DNA of 7,463 nucleotides from an uncultured Eggerthella sp. (GCA_902470405.1 CABRGJ010000039.1:1-7463), one strand, 5' to 3'; positions 1-6,443 are shown, numbered from the stretch's first letter. The notes: generated by a model not told the origin, from the letters alone. Numbers and translations are program-made.

Positions 1-1
1 A

Positions 2-430
2 ACGACCACGCTCTTGCTCGAGACCATGGCAGGCAAAGGCTCGGAGGTCGGCAGCACATTCGAAGAGCTCGCAGCGATTCGCGGGCGCATGGTTCATCCT
101 GAAAAAGTAGGTATTTGCCTTGATACGTGCCATATCTGGGATGCAGGGTACGACATTAAGAACGATCTTGACGGCGTCCTCGGCGAATTTGACCGCATGA
201 TCGGACTTGAACACTTGAGGGCGCTTCATATCAACGATTCTCTAAACCCATGCGGCGCACATAAGGATCGCCATGCAAGGATCGGCGAAGGCGAGATTGG
301 AGCCGAAGCGCTTGTAAGCGTGTTGCAGCATCCTGCACTACAAGGACTCCCCTGCATCCTCGAGACCCCCAATGAACTTCCTGGCTATGCCAAGGAGATC
401 GCCTTCTTCCGCGATGCGACGGAAGGGTAA
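2..430 (+). CDS. nfo: Endonuclease IV, C-terminal half (5' end outside window)
   Basis: This is an AP endonuclease of the endonuclease IV family. These enzymes cleave the DNA backbone 5' to abasic sites in base-excision repair, using a trinuclear zinc centre in a TIM barrel. The 142 visible residues carry the second half of the metal-ligand set in order: Glu7 in LLETMAGKGSEVG, Asp41 and His44 in GICLDTCHIWDAGYD, His76 in LHIND, Asp89 and His91 in KDRHARIGEG, and Glu121 in LETPNE. Spacings are close to those recalled for E. coli Nfo (Glu145 to Glu261), which is about 285 residues, so about half the protein is missing to the left. The frame is open to the window edge, so the TTG at 14 is an internal Leu codon and not a start. 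The gene ends in TAA and converges on recN across a 134-bp gap. No key residue is missing in the part seen, so it looks functional. Confidence 0.95.
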   Translation, partial: TTTLLLETMAGKGSEVGSTFEELAAIRGRMVHPEKVGICLDTCHIWDAGYDIKNDLDGVLGEFDRMIGLEHLRALHINDSLNPCGAHKDRHARIGEGEIGAEALVSVLQHPALQGLPCILETPNELPGYAKEIAFFRDATEG

Positions 431-451
431 ACAGCGCCCGTCTTCAGACAT

Positions 452-494
452 AGCGAGATCGAGCCAAAGGAGCTAAGAGATTCGCTTTCATTTG
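452..494 (+). terminator. Weak hairpin plus T-rich tail after nfo
   Basis: An imperfect stem pairs AGCGA (452-456) with TCGCT (482-486) and ATC (458-460) with GAT (479-481), with G457 bulged and a small inner AGC/GCT pairing. It is followed by TTTCATTTG. The location, 22 bp after the nfo stop and before the convergent recN end, suits a terminator. The stem is interrupted and the T tract is broken, so this is only a candidate. The rest of the 431-564 gap holds only short hairpins (for example CTTCG/CGAAG near 527-537) and no gene. Confidence 0.27.
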
Positions 495-564
495 CAAAAG
501 CTCGTTCGAAACGATGATGCGTCAACTTCGGACCGAAGGTAGAAACCTCTTCACGCTCGTTGCC

Positions 565-1689
565 TCACCGAGCTGCCGCGAGCAGCTCTTGGGCGTGAGC
601 GAGCGAAGTCTGGTCGGTATGCCCTGAGAGCATGCGCGCGATCTCCGTAACGCGATCCTTTGATGAGAGCAAACGGATGTCGGTGACCAACTCGGGATCC
701 TCATGCTTTTCGACGAGGTAATGAACATCGCCCACCACAGCCACCTGCGGTAAGTGCGTGACCACGATGACCTGATGCGTCTTCGCAAGATCCTTCAACA
801 CGGACGCGAGCGCAAGCGCTGTCTTGCCGCCTACACCCGCGTCGATCTCATCGAAGACGAGCGTGTCGACATCGTCGCAGCTGCCGAGCACCACCTTCAG
901 TGCGAGCATGACACGACTGATCTCGCCGCCCGATGCGATCGAGGAGAGCTTCTGTGGCGTAAGGCCCGAACCCGGTACGAACAGATAGTCGAGGCTCTGA
1001 GGGCCCCATCTCGTCCAGTGTTCACGCGGTAAGTCTTCGAGCGCGACCATGAGCGATGCACTGCCCATCTCAAGACGCGCCATCTGCTGCGTGACCGTTG
1101 CCGCGAATCGTGGTGCGACCGCTTGGCGGGCGGCCGCTAATTCATCCGCCGCGACGATAAGTCGGTCTTCCGCCTCAGCTAACGCCTGTTTGGCGTGCGC
1201 GAGCAATTCATCACATGAATCAAACGACTCGATCAAGCGCTTTGCTTCTTCGTAAGTGGCGAACACCTCATCCATGGTCGGTCCATATCCGCGCATGATA
1301 CCTTGCAAAGCCGAAAGACGCGTCTGACGAACCTCGAGCTCATCTTCGGAAAAATCTATGCTCGTTTGATAGCGGGCAAGTTCATGGGCAAGATCCTCGA
1401 TCTGAAAGAACGCTTCGCGCGCCGTCTTCTGCTGTGCAGCGAGCGAGTCATCCACTGCGCAAATCTTATCAAGTGAAGCTGTCACACTCTCCAGCTGCTC
1501 GACGATGCCACTTTCTCCCGTGAGCATCGAATAGCTTGAGCGTGCCTCCGAAAGCAGCATCTCTGCATTCTCATAGAAAGGCAGCTCTTGGAGCAGCGTT
1601 TCGTATTCACCTGGCTGTGGATCGACCGCTTCGATCTGCTCGACTACGAAGCGCGCGCGATCGAGCGCCACACCATCAGCCTCGCTCAT
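565..1689 (-). CDS. recN: RecN C-terminal fragment (coiled coil, signature, Walker B)
   Basis: The second open frame holds the remaining two thirds of RecN. I place its first usable ATG at 1689 (374 residues), which overlaps the upstream frame by 14 nt. The frame is open up to 1806, but the residues before about 1686 do not look like RecN. From ATG 1689 it has the helix leading to VEQIEAVDPQPGE (16-28), a long charged coiled-coil region (about 30-200), the ABC signature SGGEISRVMLALK (253-265), Walker B TLVFDE (276-281, Asp280 and Glu281), DAGVGG (283-288), and the switch His312 in THLPQVA. AAGG lies only 1 nt before ATG 1689, too close to be a good ribosome binding site. Reinitiation by coupling is possible but poorly supported. 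Confidence 0.78.
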   Translation of the reverse strand: MSEADGVALDRARFVVEQIEAVDPQPGEYETLLQELPFYENAEMLLSEARSSYSMLTGESGIVEQLESVTASLDKICAVDDSLAAQQKTAREAFFQIEDLAHELARYQTSIDFSEDELEVRQTRLSALQGIMRGYGPTMDEVFATYEEAKRLIESFDSCDELLAHAKQALAEAEDRLIVAADELAAARQAVAPRFAATVTQQMARLEMGSASLMVALEDLPREHWTRWGPQSLDYLFVPGSGLTPQKLSSIASGGEISRVMLALKVVLGSCDDVDTLVFDEIDAGVGGKTALALASVLKDLAKTHQVIVVTHLPQVAVVGDVHYLVEKHEDPELVTDIRLLSSKDRVTEIARMLSGHTDQTSLAHAQELLAAAR

Positions 1690-1740
1690 ACCTTGCAAAC
1701 GCCTGCGCGATGTCGCGGGCATCGAAAGCACTACGGTAAC
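1676..1740 (-). other. recN frameshift window
   Basis: Here the RecN-like reading moves to the frame one base later. The upstream frame gives YRSAFDARDIAQAFARYERG then stop. The downstream frame gives ADGVALDRARFVVEQIEAV. Skipping one base just before GCTGATGG (about 1682) joins them as ARYER-ADGVALD. As I recall the E. coli protein, this keeps the distance from the coiled-coil Tyr to the (D/N)PQPGE motif at 38 residues. The overlap has no homopolymer longer than three, and I see no standard +1 recoding site: the codon before the stop is GGC, whose tRNA would pair badly with GCT after slipping. Confidence 0.7.
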
Positions 1741-2233
1741 GCTCGAGCGCTGCCCCGATCTCGCCTGCGCCCCAACGATCGAAGAGCACACGCTGGTAAG
1801 AGGCATTCAGCAACTGCTGGTGTTCGTGCTGGCCACACAGATCGATGCTCGCACCAGCGCCTGCTGCGAGATCCTTCACGCCCGCAAGCGACCCGTCGAT
1901 GGTCACGCGCGAACGACCATTGAGGCCCACACGACGGCACACGACCGTACCGTCTTCGGAGAACTGAGCTGCGCCTGTCGTGTTGGTCGAACGCTCCTGA
2001 GCATCCATCACATCGCCCGCATCAAGGAAGAAGCGCCCCTCGACGCACAATTCGTCCGCACCTTCACGGATCATGCCCGCATTCGCGCGTTCGCCCACCA
2101 AGAGCTTGAGAGCATTCAAGAGTGCTGTCTTGCCCGAACCGGTCTCGCCCGTTATGACCGTCATGCCTGATGAGGGTTGAAAGAGCGTATCGCGAATGAG
2201 GGCAACATTTGCAATATGCATTTCATCGAGCAT
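1676..2233 (-). CDS. recN: RecN N-terminal fragment (Walker A half)
   Basis: The first open frame of the split recN encodes 185 residues. Walker A is GETGSGKT at residues 29-36 (Lys35, Thr36). The RecN form I would expect is GETGAGKS, so the last positions vary slightly. The conserved stretch GQHEHQQLLN is at residues 134-143. The frame then enters the start of the first coiled-coil helix (ALERYRSAFDARDIAQAF, residues 162-179) and stops at TGA 1676-1678 after ARYERG. Translated alone it would give an ATP-binding half-head with no Walker B, no signature motif and almost no coiled coil, so independent function is unlikely. Confidence 0.8.
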   Translation of the reverse strand: MLDEMHIANVALIRDTLFQPSSGMTVITGETGSGKTALLNALKLLVGERANAGMIREGADELCVEGRFFLDAGDVMDAQERSTNTTGAAQFSEDGTVVCRRVGLNGRSRVTIDGSLAGVKDLAAGAGASIDLCGQHEHQQLLNASYQRVLFDRWGAGEIGAALERYRSAFDARDIAQAFARYERG

Positions 2234-2277
2234 GAACGGGCCTTTCTCGAAGGGCGGTAAGATATCTAAGAAAGATT

Positions 2278-3930
2278 TTACTTTATGTCTTCGCCGTTAC
2301 GCGTCCTGTGTCGTGCCGAAAACATCTGCCAAATTACATACGCGCCCAGCACGAACGCGCTCACGTACCCGATGACCCCGAGCAGAGGCGCACCTAAGAA
2401 TTCAGGCTGCATCTCGGTCGTGCAGACGATGCTCGAGCCGATGAAAAGACCTGCTGATATGAGCGCGAAGGCTAAATAACCCGTGAGCGAATAGGCTGTC
2501 GAAGTAACGCTTTTCGGCACATCCATATCGGCTCCGAACCGCAGTTCGCCCTCGTTGAGCATATCGAGTGTATGAGAGACCTGCGTAGGGATCTTTGTGC
2601 TCGCGTCGACCGAATGAGCCGTCTGGATGGTCATCTCCTTCATCTTCTGCATCATCGCATCCAAGGTCAGCGTCTTGTTCTGTACATGATCCTGAACGAT
2701 ACGGATGATATTGGTGGTTGGAGACAAATCGCTGACCACGCCCTCTATGGTCAGAAAACCGCGCGCCAGCATGGTAAAGGATGGATTGATGGAAAGGTTC
2801 TGCGAACGCAGGATCTCGATGATATCCATGAACGCTTCACCGATATTGATATCTTCCAGATCAGCGCTGCCATACGAATTCAACAATTCGCTCATCTGCT
2901 GTAAGAGCCTCCCCTGGTTCACAGACCCCTTCATAGTGGTGAGACCGAGCGCAGCCTCCTTCAATTCATAGGGGTCTTTTGCCGCTATAGCGGCGAACGC
3001 CTGATTCACGAGCGCTCGCTGCGACGAGTTGAGCGAACCTGTCATGCCCAGATCGATCCAGTAGATCTCGCGATCGCGCACGATGATGTTGCCCTCATGC
3101 GGATCAGCGTGGAAGAATCCCGCGTCGATGACCTGAGAGATATAGTTCTGCGCCAGGCGATCCGCTAATTCGTCAAGATCGTTGCCTTCCGCAAGAAGCG
3201 CAGCATGATCATTGATCTCGGGGCCAGAAACATATTCCATCACGAGGATGGATTCCGAAGAATACTCTGGGAACGGCTGTGGACATGTGACCCCCTCGCT
3301 ATGCTCGAGTTCATGACGAAATCGCACGAGATTCCCAAGCTCGATCGTGAAATCAAGCTCGCTCGCGGTGGTTCGCTCAAGCTCGGTCAGCAAGCCTTCG
3401 AACGAATCGATAAGACCCTCGTGCTCGACGCTGCCGAATTCAGCGAGCGTAAGCAAGTGCCGCAACAGCGTGAGATCCTCAGCCATCTCTTCCTTGATGC
3501 CAGGCCTGCGCACCTTCACTGCAACAACGGTCCCGTCATGCAACATCGCCTTATGCACCTGCGCAATGGATGCCGAACCGAGTGGTGTTTCATCGATCTC
3601 GGCGAACACCATATTCCATGGCTGCCCATAATCCTCCTCGATACACTGGATAACCGTATCGAAATCGAGCGGATCGACGTTGCTGCGAAGATTTGCGAAC
3701 GCCGCACAATAAGCTGCAGGAAGTAGATCAGCGCGATTCGATGCCAGCTGACCGATCTTTACGTAGGTTGGACCGAGATCCTCCAAGAAGCGCACGGCCT
3801 TCTGCGGATCCATACCATGCAGGACCTGGTCCTTCTTGATGATCGCGACGATCTCCTTGGCGCGTTTGCTCGATGTCTTGTCGTTCACGGTAACTTGAGC
3901 GAGCTTCATCAATTGCTTGAACGTTGGCAT
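2278..3930 (-). CDS. ABC1/UbiB-family atypical protein kinase-like membrane protein
   Basis: This 550-residue protein belongs to the ABC1/ADCK/UbiB family, atypical kinases or ATPases linked to ubiquinone and other isoprenoid-lipid metabolism. Visible marks in order are the family KxGQ motif (Lys58-Gln61, YVKIGQLASNRADLLP); the Ala-type nucleotide loop GSASIAQVHKA (118-128) in place of a Gly-rich loop; the VAVK lysine (Lys139); the ELD motif (191-193); the catalytic loop HADPHEGN (274-281, Asp276, Asn281); and the metal-binding DLG (293-295). Two hydrophobic helices near 482-502 and 514-537 end the chain, as expected for UbiB-type membrane anchoring. The start at 3930 is fixed by AGGAGG 7 nt upstream. 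The open frame continues 61 codons further, but that extension looks non-coding. Glu279 sits where Pro is usual in HADPHPGN. A true ubiquinone role is uncertain, since the lineage may make menaquinone. recN follows 44 bp downstream. Confidence 0.92.
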   Translation of the reverse strand: MPTFKQLMKLAQVTVNDKTSSKRAKEIVAIIKKDQVLHGMDPQKAVRFLEDLGPTYVKIGQLASNRADLLPAAYCAAFANLRSNVDPLDFDTVIQCIEEDYGQPWNMVFAEIDETPLGSASIAQVHKAMLHDGTVVAVKVRRPGIKEEMAEDLTLLRHLLTLAEFGSVEHEGLIDSFEGLLTELERTTASELDFTIELGNLVRFRHELEHSEGVTCPQPFPEYSSESILVMEYVSGPEINDHAALLAEGNDLDELADRLAQNYISQVIDAGFFHADPHEGNIIVRDREIYWIDLGMTGSLNSSQRALVNQAFAAIAAKDPYELKEAALGLTTMKGSVNQGRLLQQMSELLNSYGSADLEDINIGEAFMDIIEILRSQNLSINPSFTMLARGFLTIEGVVSDLSPTTNIIRIVQDHVQNKTLTLDAMMQKMKEMTIQTAHSVDASTKIPTQVSHTLDMLNEGELRFGADMDVPKSVTSTAYSLTGYLAFALISAGLFIGSSIVCTTEMQPEFLGAPLLGVIGYVSAFVLGAYVIWQMFSARHRTRNGEDIK

Positions 3931-3959
3931 GCCATATCCTCCTGAACGCATGGGATCAT
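3909..3959 (-). CDS. Possible 16-codon leader frame overlapping the UbiB-like start
   Basis: In the leader of the UbiB-like gene, GGAGGG (3968-3973 on the minus strand) lies 8 nt before an ATG at 3959. The frame encodes MIPCVQEDMACQRSSN and stops at 3909-3911, just inside the kinase gene in another frame. Its translation would run through the kinase ribosome binding site, so it could couple or modulate translation. There is no run of one amino acid that would suggest attenuation. The only support is the good ribosome binding site, so chance is quite possible. Confidence 0.22.
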   Translation of the reverse strand: MIPCVQEDMACQRSSN

Positions 3960-4166
3960 TCTGCACACCCTCCAAGCTTAACGAAAACGCACAGAGAGCG
4001 CGAAGAGGACACGGAACTGATGATGAGCTGTCGATTTCACGCCAGCCATCATTATTAAAACTAATACTTCGACGAAAAAACGCGAAAACTTCAATCAGGC
4101 AACGATCCCGCACAAGACTGATTTAGCTCTATACTAAAAAGAAGATCGCAGGGATAAGGGGGATCC
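3931..4166. promoter_or_regulatory. Divergent intergenic region between UbiB-like and crotonase genes
   Basis: This 236-bp gap must carry promoters for both divergent genes. Towards the crotonase gene, TATACT at 4130-4135 is a good -10 element about 30 bp before the start codon, but no clear -35 is seen 16-18 bp upstream. Towards the kinase, the A/T-rich stretch 4051-4099 has -10-like words on the minus strand (TTTAAT, TATTAG) and a TTGAAG at 4089-4094, but none are well spaced. An imperfect stem-loop occupies 4018-4054. The crotonase gene has AAGGGGG ending 5 nt before its ATG. Confidence 0.5.
4018..4054. repeat. Imperfect inverted repeat in the kinase leader
   Basis: TGATGATG (4018-4025) and GCTG (4027-4030) face CAGC (4043-4046) and CATCATTA (4047-4054), leaving A4026 bulged and a 12-nt loop. 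That is 11 Watson-Crick pairs and one G/T position across two blocks. If the kinase transcript starts in the A/T-rich stretch beyond 4055, this would be a stem-loop near the 5' end of its mRNA, roughly 90-125 nt before the start codon. It could instead be an operator. No T tract follows on either strand that would make it a terminator. Confidence 0.4.
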
Positions 4167-4955
4167 ATGGATTTTGAAACGATTCTGACTGAAGAGCGTG
4201 ACGGGGTTTTCATCATCACGTTCAACCGCCTCAAGGCATGCAATGCCATCAACAATCTCATGACCAAAGAGCTCAGCGATGCGCTCGATTATTGGGACAA
4301 GAATGACGAGCTGCGCGCATGCGTGCTCACCAACAATGGGCATGTCTTCTGCGCAGGTTCCGACCTAAAAGAGCTCGCTGATGATGCCTGGGAGATGCCT
4401 GAAGGTCGCGAAAAATGGGGGTTCGCGGCCATGACCAAACGTTACTTCGAAAAACCGCTCATCGCTGCTGTCCACGGCAAAGCACTAGGCGGAGGCGTTG
4501 AGATCGTCGTTGCCTGCGACTTGGCGGTAGCAGCTGAGGACTCCATCTTCGGCCTGCCCGAACCACGCGTTGGACTCACGGCAGCTGGTGGAGGTACGCT
4601 CCTTCGTATCGCACAGCAGATCCCGACGAAATTCGCTATGGAACTGCTCTTGGTTGCCGAACCGATCTCAGCACAGAAAGCGCTCGAATGGGGTCTTGTG
4701 AACTACGTCGTACCTGAAGATCAGGTACTCGACAAAGCAGTCGAGCTCGCACAGAAGATCGCACTCGGTGCTCCGCTTTCGATCAAGTACAGCAAGAAGA
4801 CCGTTTTGGAAACGTTCGGGCAGAGCCCTGTCTATCCTTCGCAAGGCTGGGAGACACTCGAAGAATACGAGAAGATCACGCGCGCGAGTGCCGATGCGCA
4901 TGAAGGCGAGGTCGCATTCGCGGAAAAGCGCAAACCTCACTGGACAGGGCGCTAG
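4167..4955 (+). CDS. Enoyl-CoA hydratase/isomerase family protein, CaiD-like (crotonase fold)
   Basis: This 262-residue crotonase-superfamily protein acts on acyl-CoA thioesters, most likely adding or removing water across the alpha-beta bond. Oxyanion-hole motifs are FCAGSDLKEL (61-70) and HGKALGGGVEI (103-113). Glu112 and Glu132 (in FGLPEPRVGL) occupy the two catalytic glutamate positions of true hydratases and of the carnitinyl-CoA dehydratase CaiD, so hydratase chemistry is more likely than a plain isomerase. Length is normal for the family, about 260 residues. The start is supported by AAGGGGG 5 nt before ATG. It stands alone: no acyl-CoA dehydrogenase, thiolase, CoA transferase or ligase lies next to it, so the substrate cannot be read from context. 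The specific name carnitinyl-CoA dehydratase is a best guess from sequence style. cca follows 40 bp downstream on the same strand and may share the transcript. Confidence 0.9.
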   Translation: MDFETILTEERDGVFIITFNRLKACNAINNLMTKELSDALDYWDKNDELRACVLTNNGHVFCAGSDLKELADDAWEMPEGREKWGFAAMTKRYFEKPLIAAVHGKALGGGVEIVVACDLAVAAEDSIFGLPEPRVGLTAAGGGTLLRIAQQIPTKFAMELLLVAEPISAQKALEWGLVNYVVPEDQVLDKAVELAQKIALGAPLSIKYSKKTVLETFGQSPVYPSQGWETLEEYEKITRASADAHEGEVAFAEKRKPHWTGR

Positions 4956-4968
4956 CTCGTGCAGGTGT

Positions 4969-4994
4969 GCTAAGCTTTTCGTGAAGGGCTTAGC
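4969..4994 (+). promoter_or_regulatory. Hairpin enclosing the cca ribosome binding site
   Basis: GCTAAGC (4969-4975) pairs perfectly with GCTTAGC (4988-4994), leaving a 12-nt loop that contains GAAGG of the cca Shine-Dalgarno sequence (GAAGGG, 4983-4988). The cca ATG begins two bases after the stem. The fold would present the ribosome binding site in a loop or partly hide it. It lies in the 40-bp gap after the crotonase gene and lacks a T tract, so it is not a normal terminator. Confidence 0.4.
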
Positions 4995-4995
4995 T

Positions 4996-6423
4996 ATGGA
5001 ACAAGATCGCAAAATATCGCGCACATCTTCTGTTGAACCACAAGGCCGATCGATCGATCGGCCTTCGTTCGAACTGGGCGATGTCGTACCAAAAAGCGTT
5101 CTTGAGGTGATCAACACGCTCGAGTGCGCCGGATATGAAACCTGGTTGGTCGGCGGTTTCGTGCGCGACTTATTATTGAAAAGACCTCTGCATGATTTCG
5201 ACCTCGCATGTGCTGCACCCTGGCAGAAGACCAAGGAACTATGCCTCGCCGCTGGATTTGCGGTTCATGAAACAGGCACCAAGCATGGCACGCTCACCGT
5301 TGTTGCAAACGACCAGGTGCTCGAGATCACTACGTTTCGCACCGAGGGCGAATATCTCGATCACCGTCGCCCTTCCAAAGTCTCTTTCACAAACTCGATC
5401 GAAGAAGATCTGGCCCGTCGAGATTTCACGATCAATGCGATGGCGTTTCATCCCGAACGCGGTATCCTTGATCCCTATCACGGGCAGCAGGATCTGAAAG
5501 CTAGCCTGATCCGCTGCGTAGGCGCTCCCGAAAAACGCTTCTCTGAAGATGCGCTGCGCATCTTGCGCGCACTGCGCTTCGCTTCTCAGCTCGGGTTCGC
5601 ACTCGACACGCAAACCACAAAAGCAGCGATCGCTCACCGCAACGACCTGCGTCTGATTGCGAACGAGCGCATCGAGAGCGAGCTAACAAAGCTCTTGTGC
5701 GGAGAGGCAGTATTCCCTGTTCTGATGGACTACACTGCCATCTTGAATGTGGTGCTGCCCGAGCTCAAGGCGATGCAAGGGCTTGACCAAAAGACGAAAT
5801 ATCACATCTACGATGTTTACGAGCACACAGCCTGGGTGGTGCACTACTCGCCTGCTACTCCGCTTTCACGTTGGGCGGGACTTCTGCATGATGTCGGAAA
5901 ACCTGACACGTTTTTTATCGATGAAGATGGCGTGGGTCACATGTATGGTCACCCCAAAGTGAGCGTCAAGCATCTGCGCAACATCGCGAAGCGACTGCAT
6001 TTCTCGCGCGCATTCATGCACGATCTCGCGCTGCTTGTTCGCTACCACGATGCGCGGCCTGCGCCCACCCGAAAGGCGATCCGTCGACTCTATGCGAAGC
6101 TCGAGAGCAAAGAATATCTCTTCCATGCACTTTGCGATCTCATGCGTGCCGATTCGCTCGCACAAGCTCCCGAATACCATGGACGCGTAACCACTACTAA
6201 TGAACTTGAGGCGCTCTTCGATGAGATGATCGCTGAAGATGAGGTGTTCTCACTACGTGACTTGCCAATCTCGGGCAAAGACCTGATCGCGGTTGGTATT
6301 CCTGAAGGACCTTTGGTGGGTCAGACGCTGGGCGCAGTGCTGGAAGAAGTGATCGAAGAACGCCTTCCACTCGACCGAGATGCCCTGCTCACCTTTGCCC
6401 TCGAATACTATCGCGCGCTTTAG
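4996..6423 (+). CDS. cca: CCA tRNA nucleotidyltransferase with HD domain
   Basis: This 475-residue class II tRNA nucleotidyltransferase or poly(A) polymerase-type enzyme adds or repairs the 3' CCA of tRNAs without a nucleic-acid template. The head domain shows LVGGFVRD (51-58), the catalytic pair Asp67 and Asp69 in HDFDLA, RRDFTINAMA (141-150), and the nucleotide-selecting neck region around RFSEDALRILRALRFA (181-196). A C-terminal HD phosphohydrolase domain follows: His277 in YEHT, His298-Asp299 in LLHDVGKP, His319 in GHPKVS, and HD at 351-352. I chose ATG 4996 because of GAAGGG 7 nt upstream and because the open frame before it, back to 4768, lies inside the crotonase gene. The first 30 or so residues look non-conserved and carry a perfect palindrome. 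The family core begins near VPKSVLEVINTLECAGYE. Strict CCA enzyme versus partial (A- or CC-adding) activity cannot be settled by eye, but the full tRNA-type motif set favours CCA. Confidence 0.93.
   Translation: MEQDRKISRTSSVEPQGRSIDRPSFELGDVVPKSVLEVINTLECAGYETWLVGGFVRDLLLKRPLHDFDLACAAPWQKTKELCLAAGFAVHETGTKHGTLTVVANDQVLEITTFRTEGEYLDHRRPSKVSFTNSIEEDLARRDFTINAMAFHPERGILDPYHGQQDLKASLIRCVGAPEKRFSEDALRILRALRFASQLGFALDTQTTKAAIAHRNDLRLIANERIESELTKLLCGEAVFPVLMDYTAILNVVLPELKAMQGLDQKTKYHIYDVYEHTAWVVHYSPATPLSRWAGLLHDVGKPDTFFIDEDGVGHMYGHPKVSVKHLRNIAKRLHFSRAFMHDLALLVRYHDARPAPTRKAIRRLYAKLESKEYLFHALCDLMRADSLAQAPEYHGRVTTTNELEALFDEMIAEDEVFSLRDLPISGKDLIAVGIPEGPLVGQTLGAVLEEVIEERLPLDRDALLTFALEYYRAL
5042..5065. 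repeat. Perfect 24-bp palindrome inside the 5' end of cca
   Basis: The half-site AAGGCCGATCGA is followed directly by its exact reverse complement, with no spacer. It contains three overlapping CGATCG words. It lies within codons 16-24 of cca (Gln-Gly-Arg-Ser-Ile-Asp-Arg-Pro-Ser), in the non-conserved N-terminal extension. The RNA could form a very stable hairpin about 45 nt after the start codon. No T tract follows, so it is not an ordinary terminator. Confidence 0.9.
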
Positions 6424-6443
6424 GATTGATTTTGCAAGATCGC

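Larger units (their letters stand above)
565..2233 (-). pseudogene. recN: recN, DNA repair ATPase, interrupted by a +1 frameshift
   Basis: RecN is an SMC-like ABC ATPase of double-strand-break repair: a head with Walker A at the N-terminus, a long coiled coil, and signature plus Walker B motifs at the C-terminus. All of these are present here but in two frames. The locus from ATG 2233 to TGA 565 is 1,669 nt, that is 3 x 556 + 1. Removing one base near the junction gives about 555 residues, close to the usual RecN length (about 550). The start at 2233 is supported by AAAGG 7 nt upstream and by the typical RecN opening (MHIANVALIRD). It lies 44 bp downstream of the UbiB-like kinase on the same strand, so the two are probably co-transcribed. 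Outside the junction both halves are well conserved. This suggests a recent mutation, an assembly or read error, or unrecognised recoding, and not an old decayed gene. The two fragments are described separately. Confidence 0.85.

Noticed and set aside
1676..1700. Programmed +1 frameshift of the release-factor-2 type at the recN TGA
   Set aside because: The site lacks the CTT-TGA slip pair and a well-placed strong Shine-Dalgarno. GGC in the P site would not re-pair well after a +1 move, so this is not proposed as the main explanation.
1588..2170. Plus-strand open frames (1588-1923 and 1820-2170) opposite recN
   Set aside because: They are rich in Arg, His and Ala with no family resemblance, and are shadows of the recN coding strand.
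3205..3726. A 173-codon open frame on the plus strand opposite the UbiB-like gene
   Set aside because: It is fully antisense to conserved kinase motifs and has no plausible ribosome binding site or domain. It follows from stop-poor antisense frames in this codon usage.
3931..4113. 61-codon N-terminal extension of the UbiB-like protein
   Set aside because: AGGAGG sits 7 nt before ATG 3930, the extension looks non-coding, and it would cover the likely promoter and leader region.
4768..4995. Extension of the cca frame upstream to 4768
   Set aside because: The extra 76 codons overlap the conserved end of the crotonase gene and do not resemble any part of CCA enzymes. ATG 4996 has a good ribosome binding site.
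5042..5080. The 24-bp palindrome as an intrinsic terminator for the crotonase gene
   Set aside because: The stem is strong, but what follows is CGTTCG, not a T tract, and it lies inside the cca coding region.
4668..5234. A 188-codon open frame on the minus strand across the crotonase/cca junction
   Set aside because: It lies antisense to two well-recognised genes, has no recognisable protein features, and the N-terminal sequence looks like random translation.
6424..6443. A shared terminator between cca and the convergent nucleotidyltransferase gene
   Set aside because: The 20-bp gap has no inverted repeat or T tract that I can support.
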